Below, one piece after another: positions 1 through 13,400 of a stretch of 64,000 nucleotides of DNA (the stretch's first letter is position 1; every line of letters begins with the position of its first letter). The stretch comes from Pipra filicauda (Eukaryota > Chordata > Aves > Passeriformes > Pipridae). A model generated the notes under the pieces. It ran no database searches, had not been told where the DNA came from, and saw nothing but the letters and a program-made list of their open reading frames with translations. The position numbers were made by a program, and so were the translations under genes. Where the stretch lies: positions 434,001-498,000 of the forward strand of contig NW_024104366.1 in NCBI RefSeq assembly GCF_003945595.2, given 5' to 3'.

Positions 1-130
1 CATGCAGTGAAGCACAGAAGTTCAGATGCCATAGATCTATTTTGAAACTTTTACTTCCAATACATGTCCTCTAGAACTTTAAGAAAATCAGGCTCAGATC
101 AGGGCCCCGTTGTGCTAGGAGCTTTACCAC

Positions 131-152
131 AAAAAAAAAAAAAAAAAAAAAA
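131..152 (+). repeat. A22 homopolymer
   Basis: Twenty-two A bases followed by GAAAAAGAGGG. No retrogene is recognisable before it. Confidence 0.9.
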
Positions 153-2037
153 GAAAAAGAGGGAATAAAGATGACTCCTACTCCAAAGAACAAATATAAA
201 AAAGAAGACTGGGGAGGAATGTAATAATGATAGTAGATTTTAATAGGCAGTTAGACATTAGTATAAGTATTAGTAGGCATTAATGCTGTACAGAAAGATA
301 AAGTTTGACATTAGAGACAATGTTGTATAAGTTAAGACTTTTAATCCAGGTAAAAAATATCAAAAGAAGTGCCAATGGGAATAGTCAGAGACCAGTATAC
401 ATCCACTTGCTTACAGATTTGTAGTAACACTACTTCAGGTTAGTGCTCAGAGGATAGAACGGGGACCTGCCCTGAGAAAACATTCCACTGGCACTGATTT
501 CATGTTCATGCTCAGCTTCCCAGCTGCAGATACATTAGGATCCTTACTTCTTTGCAGCTTAGTGTTTAGAACTTGGATAAGGTTTTTTCCCTAACAGCTG
601 CCTAACTGTTAACATTTTTCTGCTCATTTAGAACTTTTTTTTTTATGATAGGACTGCTGTCTTTCTGCCAAGCTTATCAATACTGCACTGCATATGTACA
701 TCTTCTAAAAAATATTTGTATTGCACTGTGTTTTAAATTATTTCTTCTGTCTCATGTCTCCTGATTTCAATTTGGTTTTAAGTGTCAGTCCTTTGAAATA
801 TTTTCTGCCTTTGGAGCAGGAGCATTGAACTCTTCCTGATGCCTAACTCAAGTGTGGAAATCAACAGGACATATTACATATTCTAAGTTTTGGATATTGA
901 AATGTCAAGTGCAATTCTGAAGAAGGTATGAAGGACACACAGTGCCTAAGGAGGTAGACTGAACTATTGTTTCCTGAGATACCTGCAGCCTGAAAGGATG
1001 AATGTGATCATGGCATAAAATAAAGCTGAGCAAATGTGGCAAGATGTTAGCTAGGAAGATGATAGCTGTGCAAACTTTCCATGTTTGGGTACATGAGCAC
1101 AACAAAATGATAAGCAACTGCAGAATATTTTAGTGACAATAGCAGTGGAGATTTCCAGTGCATTCAGCATGCTTTGGAATGCAGGGTACATATCCAAGGT
1201 CTCTTAAGGGTTAGCATTTACTAATAACCTAACATTGTCTTCTCATGTACTATTGCTCATGTTAAACTGACCGGTACTGTACACATGCCAGTTTCCATTT
1301 TATTGTACAGAATATTCTGCTAGAGAATGCTTATTAAGTTCTCTTCAGTTAGTTGTTAGACATATTATATAGCCTTCACCTCTGTTTTTCTGCAGTGTGT
1401 TTTTAAAGCCCTTTTCTTAAGGTCCATAGTTGTCCCAGGCCCACACTATTTGGCTATGAATGGTATCTTTATTGTAAACTGGAAAACTAAAAGTGGAATA
1501 GATCTGAGGCATGCTGCAGACTGAAAACTTTAGATCATGTCCTAGCAAGCTGGAGTATGCTTCTGTCTGAATTATACGTGGTCAAGCATCAGTTGCCTTG
1601 CAGTGGCATAACACGGCAAATAAGTCAGCTATGTGAATCTTCATAGGAGGGTCCCAATTTTGTGAAATACAAAGGTAGGCTGTTTGAGCTCCAGAAGCCT
1701 TTCTAAGCCTGTAGGGTATTCTACAAGTGTCCTGTATTTGACCATGGAAAGCACTGAGACATATCAAGGGACATGGCAGCTTTAGTGAGCTGTATGGTCC
1801 AGCCCCTAATGTACCCTGTAAACATAATCATATTCATGAACATATGTCCACTTCTTTTACCCTCTTCCACAAACCAACCCTTCCAGTATCAAAAAGTGTT
1901 TTAATTTCAACTCTTCCTTGCAGAGGAAAGAAAGCTCTGAGATGCTTATAACGAATAATATTAATTACTGACAGCATTATTAATTCCACCTCCTCACCAT
2001 TGCACCTCTCTTGTTCAGTCTTGACTTGAGCAGAGCA

Positions 2038-2082
2038 CTGCAGTTTCTTTCTAGCTCCTCCAGCGATGGAGAGAAACTGCAG
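2038..2082. repeat. Two-tier hairpin with GCGA tetraloop
   Basis: The outer arms CTGCAGTTTCT (2,038-2,048) and AGAAACTGCAG (2,072-2,082) pair perfectly. Inside, CTCCA GCGA TGGAG (2,058-2,071) makes a second perfect stem with a GNRA loop, stacked directly on the outer stem on the 3' side. The 5' side has a 9-nt bulge. Confidence 0.7.
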
Positions 2083-2734
2083 CACTGTGCAGCACCTGAA
2101 AATACGAGTGCAAAAAATATGCTTTGCAGCTCTTTGGCTGGCAGCATGCCCCACCGTATGACCCAGTCTGCAGAGAATGACCTGAAACGATGAAAATCGG
2201 ATGCAGCCTCTCCCTCTGCCATAAACAGCTGTACTGCACCTATCTCTGGCCTCAAAGATAGTGAGGGATTATAATTTTTGTGCTTATAGCAGTGTAGCTC
2301 ACATCGTGCATTAACTTTGCCCATGATAAAAATGCTTCATTGTGGTGCTACATCCTCTCTAGCAACCAGCTCACAAAATTGGTGAGGTAAACTTGAGAGA
2401 ACCAAATGCATTATTCTGAAAGATGGCACAGTTTATTTACGTGCTCTGCAGATCAGAGAGCTGGAGAAGGGAGTTTGCCTCCCAAATCAAATCGGTTGTT
2501 TTAATTCCATGTTCCAGTTCACATTCATTTACTATTTGCCATTCAGTTATTGTCCCTGTAGCTTCTTTTTTTTACTACTTTCCATGTTTCTAATGTTGAA
2601 CTTTTTTCATATTATTTTTCTATATGTAATTACCTTTGAATTTTCTAAGCAAAACTTTCCTTGTTTTACTTATTTCCTTCCTGTACTTGTAACCTCCTAT
2701 GATTCCTCTGTTTAATTTATTTTTCCACTAATAT

Positions 2735-2870
2735 TTGCAACACCTCCTATTTTAGTGTCATCTATGAAACTTGCTATCTTCTTTTTAACACCCCTCTCTT
2801 TCAGATAATTAATAATAGTGTTAAATAAGACATGTTTAAGAGACTGTGCAGCTTCCTGTCTTGTGTTCTC
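2735..2870 (-). mobile_element. Ancient CR1-type LINE fragment with reverse-transcriptase motif C, antisense
   Basis: On the minus strand near 2,745-2,775 the translation ASFIDDTKI corresponds to the SKFADDTKL block holding the catalytic DD of CR1-clade reverse transcriptase. The flanking plus-strand text 'attaataatagtgttaaata' matches the usual antisense context. It may belong to the same insertion as the motif-A piece 2 kb away, since strand and order agree, but the gap is far larger than in an intact element. Confidence 0.55.
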
Positions 2871-4699
2871 AATGACTATTTGCAGCATGCAACCTGAAGA
2901 AATCTGTATCCCTAAAGATCAACCTGAATAAATGGTAGGACAGATTGCCTAGGGAACGTACTGTGTTCTGAGGAACTGTCACCTCTCTGATCTTTCAACA
3001 AAAGCTCCTACTTTACTCTCAGAGAGTTCACAAACTCAAGTTCTACTAAATTTAAGTAGAAGATTCAGAGTTTGCAGATGTAGCTAGAGACTTTCTACAA
3101 ATCCACTGCTCTAAAGAAACTGTCCTATTCAACCACATCAATCTATTAACTTTGACTACTTCCATGCATGCTAAAATACTGCTCTGCATGCTACTCTTGT
3201 CCAAGTAGAGCCAGCTGAAACAAGATGATATGCTGTTTGTCTTCTTGCAAGGTAGCCAGAAATGGTACTGCACCCATACTGGTCATAATATTTTGGCTGT
3301 CAATCACCTGCTACAAGTACCTGAACAGTGAAAAACTCAGAGATGACTGGTCTCCAACATCTATTGCCAACAATCTTTGGCCAAAATGTTCAGGTATAAT
3401 CAAGACATCAAAGAACTAGGGAAATTTCTGTTACATCTTTCTCCCCTCTACATTAATTTAGGCAAAAATTAAAGCTATTTATTCAGTTATTTGTTTGAAT
3501 GGTGAAATTTTACTGGTTTGTTAAGACCTCTGCATGGTCAGTAACTCTCAGAGTAGCATTTAAACTTATTAATCAGCTTTTCCTGTCTCTATTTCTACTA
3601 AACAATTGAAAAAAAGACTGAAAATATTTTTTTTAATATATGTGAAATGCTATATTAATAAGCATGTTTAATGAAGTACATCACGCATGCTTATATTTCA
3701 TTTTGTAAACTTTCAATCATGCTTGGAAGTTCAGTTATATTTTTAAATATTTCTCATAATAATGCAGACAAGACTCTGCTATCTCTAATAATTTTTAATA
3801 TTTTTTCTTATGATTATCAGTTTGACTGCTTGTTAAGCTTCAGTAAAGTGAAATGCATCCCGGTATAGCAGTCTGGTGAAAATCGATATATAGTTCAAAG
3901 ATGTATCATATTTTATTACAGCCCGTTTAGGATGTCTCTCATCATTGCACTTATCAGAATTCTCTCACCATTTGCATTTCTGTCTGTGCCAGAAAGTACT
4001 AGAGTTCAAGTTTGGACTGGACATAATTGATTTCACTACCTGTTCTATTCAGAATTAGACACGGCTTCAAAAATAACATGAAGCAAGAATAAACAGGAAC
4101 TGTCATCAAAAGAAGGAATCTCCTGCAGCCACTATTCCTGCCTTTGCTCTATTCCCTCTCTTACATCACCAGATGTACTTACGTAACTACATGATGAACT
4201 GGATCAGCAAAGTAACCTGCCAAAACTCTAACTCTTTGTTAGAGGGGATATGGGATTAATTTTGATCCACATTGGTTTTCTGATCTAATTTACTAAACAT
4301 TCAGACAAATACTTAGCTGCATCAAGTGACACTGAGAAAAACGAAGCACCAATGTCAGAAGGACTGGACTGCAGCAATGTCAATTTGATGCTCTGAAGCT
4401 GTAATACTAGAAAAGTGTGGTTAAAATCAAATGGTACTTAAAATACATCTGTAGTCCGAGTGAACTGTGATGAAAACGCAAACATGAGAGGTTTCCTAGA
4501 AATCAATAATCTAGGCAGCATAATAACTAAAACAAGGTAAATTATTAGCTGTTGGTTAAAACCTTATTTTTTCCTTAAGTGTTTCATATTGCCTGCTAAG
4601 AATTCTTCCCTAGACTGTAAAGAAGCTATTTTTTAAAATCTTGCTTATTTTGGCTTACTTACTTTTAATCCTTCTCAGAATTTTGGCCTTACCTCATGG
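2871..4699. other. Non-coding AT-rich stretch between two old CR1 fragments
   Basis: Nothing recognisable. It may be partly old LINE between the motif-A and motif-C fragments, but I could not trace it. Confidence 0.5.
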
Positions 4700-4990
4700 C
4701 TACTTTATTTTTCTCACTAATTTCTTGTGAGAGATTTTATCAGAAATCCTTTTGAAAAATCAAAGTAAATTACTTCCTCAAGATGCCCTTTATACACTGT
4801 ACTGTTGACTCAAAGAATTTAGCAGGTCAGGAATGTGTGATTTACCCTTGTGGCAGCCAGGCTGGTTTGATCATATCAGCATATATTTATCCAAGCATTT
4901 CATTACTTTCTCCTAATTACACTGCATCAGTTTTTCTAATAGTGAAGAGAAGTTTGACAGACTGTGATACCTGTAGTTGCTCTTGAATCC
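4700..4990 (-). mobile_element. Ancient CR1-type LINE fragment with reverse-transcriptase motif A, antisense
   Basis: On the minus strand around 4,740-4,775 the sequence translates as EVIYFDFSKGF, recognisable as the VIYLDFxKAFDTV motif A of CR1-clade reverse transcriptase. Neighbouring plus-strand blocks 'gtgagagattttatcagaaa' and 'tgcatcagtttttctaat' fit the old CR1 antisense order. Stops and indels interrupt the frame on both sides. Confidence 0.6.
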
Positions 4991-6365
4991 TTTTAAAAAA
5001 TGGGAAGACACTTTTCAAACATAGAAAGTTTTTACTTTAAGTGATGTATAGATTTTAGAGTTTCACTTTCACATTTTATGTTTCTCTTCTGCTCTTTCTC
5101 TTTTTCTCTTTTCTCTTTTGTCTTTTAGTCATAAGCAAAATGTAGCAAAGAAGAAGTATTTTCAAGGACAATTTATGTTTGCTTGAGGCCATAAAATTAC
5201 TATGGCCTAAATGGGGTGATGCATTACTTAAAATATTTCTTAAAATTAATATGTAATTATGGGAAGCTTTAAGAAACTTTGATAACAATAGTTGTCAGAA
5301 ATAGAATTGTTTTGAGAATCATTTCAGTTATTTTTTGTTTATAAAATGTCTCAAAAGGAATTAAATTATTGCAAAAATTGCAAAAATAATTTTAAAGGGC
5401 TTTTCATTGAAAAATTAATGTGAGGGTGATGACCATTTATCCTGTAGAATAGTGAAGGGAAAGCCTTCACATTTAAAATTAATATTTTATCTGTCTCTTT
5501 TTGCCCCTTTCTTAATTCCATTTTTATCCACTTTGTTCTGTTTCTCTTTTTCTTCCCTACTCCTTGGGGTGGGAGGAAAGAGATTTGCTTTGATCTTTAT
5601 TATACTTTGCAGGTTTTTCTCTTTTAAGTATAATTTTAGTTGCAGGACAGTGAAATGAGCATGCTTTGGATGTTCTCAAACATATCTGAATGCTGTGTAG
5701 CAGTTAATACTCCTCTGGACAAACACTATTTTTGAAATGAAAAAACTCTTACAGACAACTTAGAGATTCCAAAGCTGAATTTTCTAGTACTGAACCTAAA
5801 CCCAGTGTTAACCAAAAGGGATTATATATGAGGATCAAAGGACAACGAAACTCCAGTATTGTTTAATATTGAAAAAAGGAATGTGTCAAGATTATGCAGT
5901 TGAAATGTAGCTTGTAACTGCTGAAACATATGTTCCAAACATATAAAGATCCAGCATTTTGCTAGAATGCACTGAGAATTGAAGCTGTGTTGAGAATCAG
6001 AGAAACTTGTCTGGTTTTATTTTAGCAGTTATCTGAACAGTTAAGTGTAAAAACTCAGTAACGATACTCTCTGTGATAAAAAAACAAATACAACTTCAGT
6101 TTTCAACTTTAAACTTGAACATACAGTAAGCTCTTCAGCAATTGTACCATGTCATGTACTGATCAGTTTAAATAATTATTCCTTTGAATAGTTCAAACAA
6201 CTCTACTTCATGAAGAATCAGTGAGTTTGTGCAAAAGTGGATAATATGTGAGGAGAGTTTAGCAGGGCAATAGTGAGAGTGTGATGACACAAGTCACCTA
6301 ACTGATTCTTGATGGCTGAATTCCAAGGTATGTTATAAAGTAAATGCAAAGCACCCTGATCTAGA
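4991..6365. other. Non-coding AT-rich stretch
   Basis: No gene or repeat recognised. T/C-rich and A/T-rich low-complexity patches near 5,080-5,130 and 5,480-5,570 explain the short ORFs. Confidence 0.55.
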
Positions 6366-6452
6366 GAAAGATGTCTCTGCCCATGGCTAGGGAGTTGGAC
6401 TAGATGATCTTTAAAGATTCCTTTCAATCCAAAGCATGCTATGACTCTCTGA
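6366..6452 (+). mobile_element. CR1 LINE 3'-terminal fragment, sense
   Basis: A short piece carries the CR1 end motifs 'tctctgcccatggctaggg', 'agttggactagatgatcttt' and 'attcctttcaatcc', and decays into 'gctatgactctctg'. It is a separate insertion from the larger copy 400 bp downstream, because both carry their own 3' ends. Confidence 0.85.
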
Positions 6453-6859
6453 AAAAATAAACTTAATAAAGCAACATTTCTTATATGCTGTCATTATTTC
6501 CATGCCATCTGAGCATGCAAAGTATTATATGCGAAAACCCCCCCAGCATTTACCAAGAATGCTGTGAAAAGCATCTCATGAAGGGCTACAATGTCATTCT
6601 GGATTGTGCAAAATTACTTTTTTTTCAAAACATGGCTCTGGCTCATATGACTGGGTGGCTCTACAGTGTTTTTCCCAGTACCAGATTCCAGAGTAGTCTT
6701 CAAAGGTGCAGTATCACGGTTCTGAAAATAGTACAGAGAAAACAGTAAAAAAAAAAAAGTGTCTGCTTATGTAGCATATGCTTCTGAAGAGAACTGTGGT
6801 AGGTAACAGTATTCAGTGCATTTCTATCTTCAAAATGCTTTCCCGTTAGTGATAATGAG

Positions 6860-7432
6860 CCACCGAAGAAGGCTAATGGTATCTTCAGCTGCATCAGGCA
6901 AAGCACTGCCAGCAGGCTGAGGGAACTGGTGAGGTCACACCTGGAGTACTGGGTCTGGTTCTGGGCTCCTCAGTACCAGAGAGACGTACTAGGAAAAGTA
7001 CAAAGAAGGGCCGTGAAGATGATGAAGGGACTGGAGCATCTCTCCAACAAGGAATGGCTGAGAGAACTGTTCAGCCTGCAGAAGAGAAAGCTCAGGGAGA
7101 TCTTACCAATGTATACAAATAATTGAAGGGGGAGTGCAAATGGGATGGAGCCAGGCTCTTCCAAGTGGTGCCCAGTGACAGGATCAGAGCCAATGGGCAC
7201 AAACTGAAATATTGGAGATTCTCTCTGAAAATCAGGAAACACTTTTTCACCATGGTGGTGACAGAGAACTGCTCAGGGATGCTGTGGAGCCTATCCTTGG
7301 AGATATTTAAAAGCCACCCGAACACAGTCCTGGGCAAACAGCTCTGGGTGGCCCTACTTGAGCAGGAAGGTGGGACAAGACCACCCTGGGAGGTTATTGC
7401 AATCTCCACCATATTGTGATTCTGTGATAATC
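6860..7432 (+). mobile_element. CR1 LINE 3' end, sense, diverged
   Basis: Recognisable CR1 blocks appear in order: 'gctgcatcaggcaaagcac', 'ctggagtactgggtctggtt', 'gactggagcatctctcc', 'ggctgagagaactgttcagc', 'aacactttttcaccatggtg', and a terminal 'attgtgattctgtgat'. Several short indels break the original ORF2 frame; the two short ORFs here (65 and 98 aa) are CR1 remnants. It is full at the 3' end with the short terminal repeat, and 5' truncated as is usual for CR1. Confidence 0.93.
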
Positions 7433-10400
7433 CTATCTTGATGGAGTAATTTTGCCACTAGGAAAGGCAAAACAAAAACAATAGTACAAAAGCACACAGA
7501 TTTTGTCCAGATTTTCCAACATCTCAGATGTGTCCTGAAATATAAAAGCCTTTCAAAGCATTTGTAGTTATAAAGATCTGATGCTGAAGAAGTGCAGCAA
7601 GAATATGTTGAAATAAAATACTAATAAATGGGAGATTGAAAACTACTATTTCTACTGCATAGAAATATAAAAGGTAAGACCCTGTGGATGCAGCACACAC
7701 ATGAAACTGAACATTCTCTGCTTATAAGGGTCACTATATTACACTGATAATTACATTTTTCATTTGAAGATTTTGTTAGAACTGTGTTCAATTGGGAACC
7801 AAGAGTACAGTCCCTTCTGGTACTGCTGCACCTCCTATTCCCTTTAAAATCATTTTTGGGAAAAGGTCAATTTTCTAAACAAATTTTAGATAATATATCC
7901 CTAATTTTTTGCACACACATGATCACTTTCAAGAAATATGGTCAAAGCCTGATATATGACTCTTTCAATAAGAAATTACAGTGCAATCATTCTTGCCAGA
8001 ATTATTTTTGAAAACCGAGAGAGTAAATAATCAGGAGATAATGTTCTAAAGAGTGTAACACCACAGAAAAATCATTCAAAAGACAAAGGTAATTTGGTGA
8101 CAATTTTCTAATTGTTAGAAGGCTTTTGGAAATGCTGGAAGATACCAACTTTTTCACAGGAGATAATTTGAGTAGTAAATAACAAAGTTTTTATTTTATC
8201 CCATTTTGCTTTTAACATCTGGAAATTGTTTATTTATACTGAGAAATAATGCAGGAACAAAAAAAATTTCATCTTTACTTACATAAGATACACTACTACC
8301 ATCAATTTAGTTTATTACAACTCAGTCACTGTTACAGTTTTCCTCTGTCATAAACTCAGTATCACAAGATAAACTCTGTCCAACGTATGAGTAGATAAAG
8401 CCTAAAAGGCAGTCACTCCTGGACTTTCATTTCTGATTTCCATCCCTTGGGATGATGTTTTGGGTCAAATGCCTTCAGGACAACTGATTTCAACTATGTG
8501 AAAATATACTGAATGCATTTCAACTTAGTCAAATATGCTATTTGATATCTCAAGAGAGAACTTTTGTTTTTGCACATTTTGGAAAAGATTCATAACAAAT
8601 TTCAGTTGAAGAAATGCCTTAGGCCAATGTGGTTTTCCTCAAAGCACACTGCACTAACAGACAATGCACAAGTCTGAAGTTTCTCTTAAAGCAAAGATTA
8701 TGACCCATTGCCTTATAAATAGTATTAATTTAAATCTGACCTCCCTCTGCACATAAATACAAAACCACCCTGTCAACAGAATCAGTAAAGCTTTCAGACC
8801 ATGCAGAATACTTAGATGCTGTACAGCCCTTCCCAGTCACTTTTTTAAGCAGATGTAGGTCTGTAGAGAAAAACCCACATGAATTCAGACCCCTTTCTGG
8901 GGGATGCAGTCAGGGGCAGAGAAGTTCCTATCCCTTTCACAACACATTATAATTTGACTCAAAACCAGCCCCAACAACACAGGTGAAAAAAATAACTTTC
9001 AAAACACGCCCAAGAGGCTCTACAGGCAGCGTGCATGAGGATGCATTTCAATGCTAGTAACATGTAGATTATATAAACATAGCCTTACTTTGTCTGACCT
9101 AAAGGACCATGATGAGAAAATAAAGACAAGAAACAGAAGAGAGCTGAGAGGCTTCAAGTATGTCAAAAGCATTACTCTTAAAGGGCTTTCCTGTAATAAA
9201 TAGTATCATGGGAACCAAACAGCCTAGCATAAGATAGAAAAAATCTAGGAATTCCTGGGATAATGCTTCCAGGAGATAACAGCAAAAGAAGCATATTCTC
9301 ATGTCCAAAGACGATGCAGAAAACTAATATTTCAAGAACTGTGAAAGGAACAGAGCACAACAGAGTATAAAATGTGTCCCAAGTGACAAGTCCCATTTTC
9401 CTGAAAAAAATTTTGCCATTTCAACAGTATTCAAAATATTTCTTTTTCAAATAAAAGAAAGTATGTAATAACAAATAATAACAAATACTGAGTTATAGTG
9501 CTGTCTTTTAAAACAGGTTGCAATATGCTGAGACTTCTTCATGAGGTATGGAAATTTCTTTCTTCAAAATCAATTAGAAATAAATTGCATAAAAAGGCAG
9601 CCAATTATACATGGTTACAAATTCCCAACATTTAATAGTAAATTTTGATGGCAGTCAGAGGGCTGAAGTGGGGATCTACTCAGGCATTATTTTTTCCAGC
9701 TCAAATATTGTATTTGTCTTCAAATTCCAGCGTGTGCTACTCATTGTTAAGTTTGTAACTACCATTGAAACACCAGCTCTGTATAATCAAAAAAATTTGC
9801 TGTGAGACTGTCATTCTCACTTGACTCTTACACTTCATCATTTCCACATACCACTGGATATAGTAAGACTATATAAGTTATCATTATTCTCTGCAGTTCT
9901 ATAAATTAGTTTCCTATTCACAAGATAGAACTTGTATTGAATCCAGTTGAGACTTAGAAAGGCAGATCTCAGGTGTAATATTTGAGCACACAATGAAGCA
10001 GAAGGGAATAGCTCCGATTTTTTTCTAAAGGTCTGAGCTTAGAAGTACACCCAAGACCTTCATTAAGACTATGATGGCCCATTTGAAGGCTTACAAACAC
10101 ACCAGCATTCCAATCTATGCATCCTGCCTTGTCTGAGAAGGGCAGCAGAAACGTCAGTACAATGTGAAAATGAGTTTCTATATCTGACTCTCTGTGATAT
10201 ACTGGATGCAAAAAAAAAGAAAATTTAAAAAGCCTTTCTCAAAAAAGAGCACAGACAGGATGACAGGATGCAGCCCTTTGAACTGCAACACTCTGGACTT
10301 GGTCCATGTGAGAATGATCAAAGCAATCAATTCTTACTGATCAGATGTGTTACAGTAAAATATAACTACTTAACTGGACATGTGGACAGAGTAGCAGTTC

Positions 10401-13400
10401 TGACTAATCTAGTACATATACAATGACTAAACTGGGCCAAGAGTGGTCTTCCTTTTTACAGATGGGTCAAGAAAGTTAATTCAGAATGAGTAGTACTGCA
10501 CCCCTTAATAGATCTGGAATTTCTGTAGGGCAATGAGAAGAGATTCAAATTCCAGTATTGAAAATACATGGAGTTCCTCATAGGAGGAATTATTCATCAT
10601 ATATGTAATGCCTGGAGTTCTCAACAACATTATTTGGTTTTAGAAATTGTTTTTATTAATTGCAAAGGAATTTGGAAATTGCATTTTATAATTATAAAAA
10701 ATACCCTTCCAAAATGCAAGAATTACTCTAGTTATGATTTATCAGCAAAAAATAAGATAATTTGTAGCTTTTTCTTTGTATTTCCTCCTTCTCTCTCTAT
10801 GTGACTCACAAGGTGTTTTAAAACCACAGCTCTACAACATGCCTGAGAATTAGTTCCAGATCTTTATGCAATATTATTTCTATTATTTGATCATTTAAAA
10901 TAGTAGTTCAGAAGGACACTATTTGTAAGAAAAAATATTATTTTAACTGTAAGAAAAAGGGTTTCACATTATCAAAATAAACAGACAAAAAGATCAGCTC
11001 TCATTGATACTAATGTTACCACAGGTTAACTCTTTGCTTTAGGCTAGGACATAATATCCCAGAGTTTTTACTTATTTGAAATAAGAGAACAATATTTAAA
11101 TAACTGAATATGAAATTATTGAGTAAGTACTATAACTGACACTAGCAGAAGCATCATGAAAAACAAATACTTAAGACAAACATTTTATTTATACATAGTA
11201 AACAAAACATGCATCTTCACCTTTTTGGGTAGAACATTCTGGAACAATGATTAAAAAAACACCACAGAAGAAAATAAAGTTCCTGAGGCTGAACTCTGTG
11301 GAAATTACTACGGATTTTTTGGTTGGTTGGTTTTTTACTCATCTTTCTCTCAGATACAGTATTAGGGTAGCTGCAGGAGTTCTACCTGGAGACAAGAGGA
11401 TTCTGGGGACAAAGGACCCAGATGGCTGTGTCTGGGGACACAGCCATCTTCCATATTTCCATACATGGGTATAAGACAAATATAAGAGGGAAATAAATAA
11501 TTTATATATAGGTACATGTGTTAATTTAAAAAGAAAAAAAAAACAAAACAGGTTTATTTCATGTTTACCACACATACTTTTTCCTTGTGCCCACTGAAAA
11601 CAAGATAATTTGAAACTCATTATACTATACGTGGTTAATATGTTTCTTCATGACTGAAGCTTACTTCTGTGGCCAAGGATCACAGTGGCACACAGGAAAT
11701 CATTAAGAAGTATTTTACTGCTGTCCAAAATGTTTGCATGAACTAATTTTATAACATACCTGCAAAGATAGAAAAAGCCAAAGAATTATTGCTGTTAGCT
11801 ATTTTTAATACAATGCAGTCAGCAGATAATTGTGTTTGCCTTAATGTTAACTAATGCCCCTCCTACTGTGTTTTAAAAGGAAGTGGATCAGCAGGAAACA
11901 TTTAATTTACAGCAGCTTCTTGCTGTTTATGTGAAAATCAGCTACCAGAATACCAAATGGTTGTTTTATGTATGATTTATTTCTTCCTTATTGATAAAAA
12001 TTCCTCTTTTAGAAGAAAACCTACATACCACAAAACAGGGAGAAATATTTTAAAAATACATGAAATGTCAAAAGTTCAGGGTTTTTTTGCATACACTGCA
12101 GCCTATACTCAGACTATTTCAGAGTATTAAGAATATTTGTGAAAATGTGTCCCTCAAAGTTGTAGCTAAGGAAACGCAGTTGTACACAATAATTATAAAT
12201 CCTGAAAGTTAATACTATTAAACACTTTCAATGTCATTACTAAGAGTCCTCAGCAAGAAATCTGAAAAGAAAAAGAGGAAGGTTTTTTGAATTCTGTTTT
12301 AATTATTTTAGGATGTTTTGTCTTGCTTTCTTTTGGGGGACTTGACCTCATTTTTTTTTTGTCTGATTGACAGCAGTACATATCTTCATAAATACTACCT
12401 ATAGATGTGCTTAAACAAAATTCTACACCGTATTTTCAAGGGCTTTTCAAACTAGACTACAACTAGCCTACTGTGAATGCCAGACAATAAAATAGGGAAA
12501 TAAAATGTATAGTTGCCATTTAGCCTCTAGTATATTGATAATATTACTCTGCAGGGTTATTTCACTTAGTCTTAATTTCTTATGCTTTTAGGTACAGTCA
12601 CTCACTGCAATCACTTCAGAGGTTTATCTATAAAGGATTTAGACCTCAAAAACACATACCCTAAAACTGGTTCTGAAGTCTAGTGGTTTTAAGTAATTTT
12701 GAGTGCATTTGAGAATGGAGTTTGGTCAAACACCTGCTTTAATTTCCTCTTTCTGCCTGTCAACTATTTCCCTGGAAAGCACAGACCCATTTAGCAAAAA
12801 CAAAACTGGCCAAAGAAAATGATATGAGAGATTGAAAAGATTTACACAGAAACAGCTGGAACTCCACTTTGAATCAGCATGACAAAACAACTTGTGAATA
12901 CTTCCTGTTGTAAAAATGGGAGCAAGAAAACCTCATAATGCTACTGAAATTACTTCTATGATAATTTCAAAAATGCTTTTAGAATTAATCGTATAGATGA
13001 GGTTTGGGTTTCCTAAGTTTCACCTATTCCCGACATATAGAACTATGTGTCTAGACAAGATAAGAGCAAAGCAAGTCCAGCTTCTCTTCCTTCAGCCCTG
13101 CTCCTCGTTTTCCATTTCCATCCTTTCCAAAGGTCTGTGACTTATATGAAGATGAGTTTGGCTGAGAACTATAGCATGGCTATTTTAGCATCAATTTTTC
13201 AACAGATTTAGATATAAAACTCTTAAATTTCATAGTTCTTACTAAGTGGAGTCTTTTCACTCCACACAGTTCATAAACAAATCAACTGATCATCTAAGAT
13301 GCTGCACAAAACAATGTGTGGCATTGGAATACCACAGAAACTAGTAGAACCTTTTTACTATCAAAGATCCAAGTCAGACAATTTATTCATATATTGGTTC

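Larger units (their letters stand above)
1..2734. other. Non-coding AT-rich stretch
   Basis: Apart from the A22 run at 131 and the hairpin at 2,038, I see no gene or recognisable repeat. ORFs of up to 114 aa on the minus strand at 1,834-2,324 show no family features and overlap each other in different frames. Confidence 0.6.
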
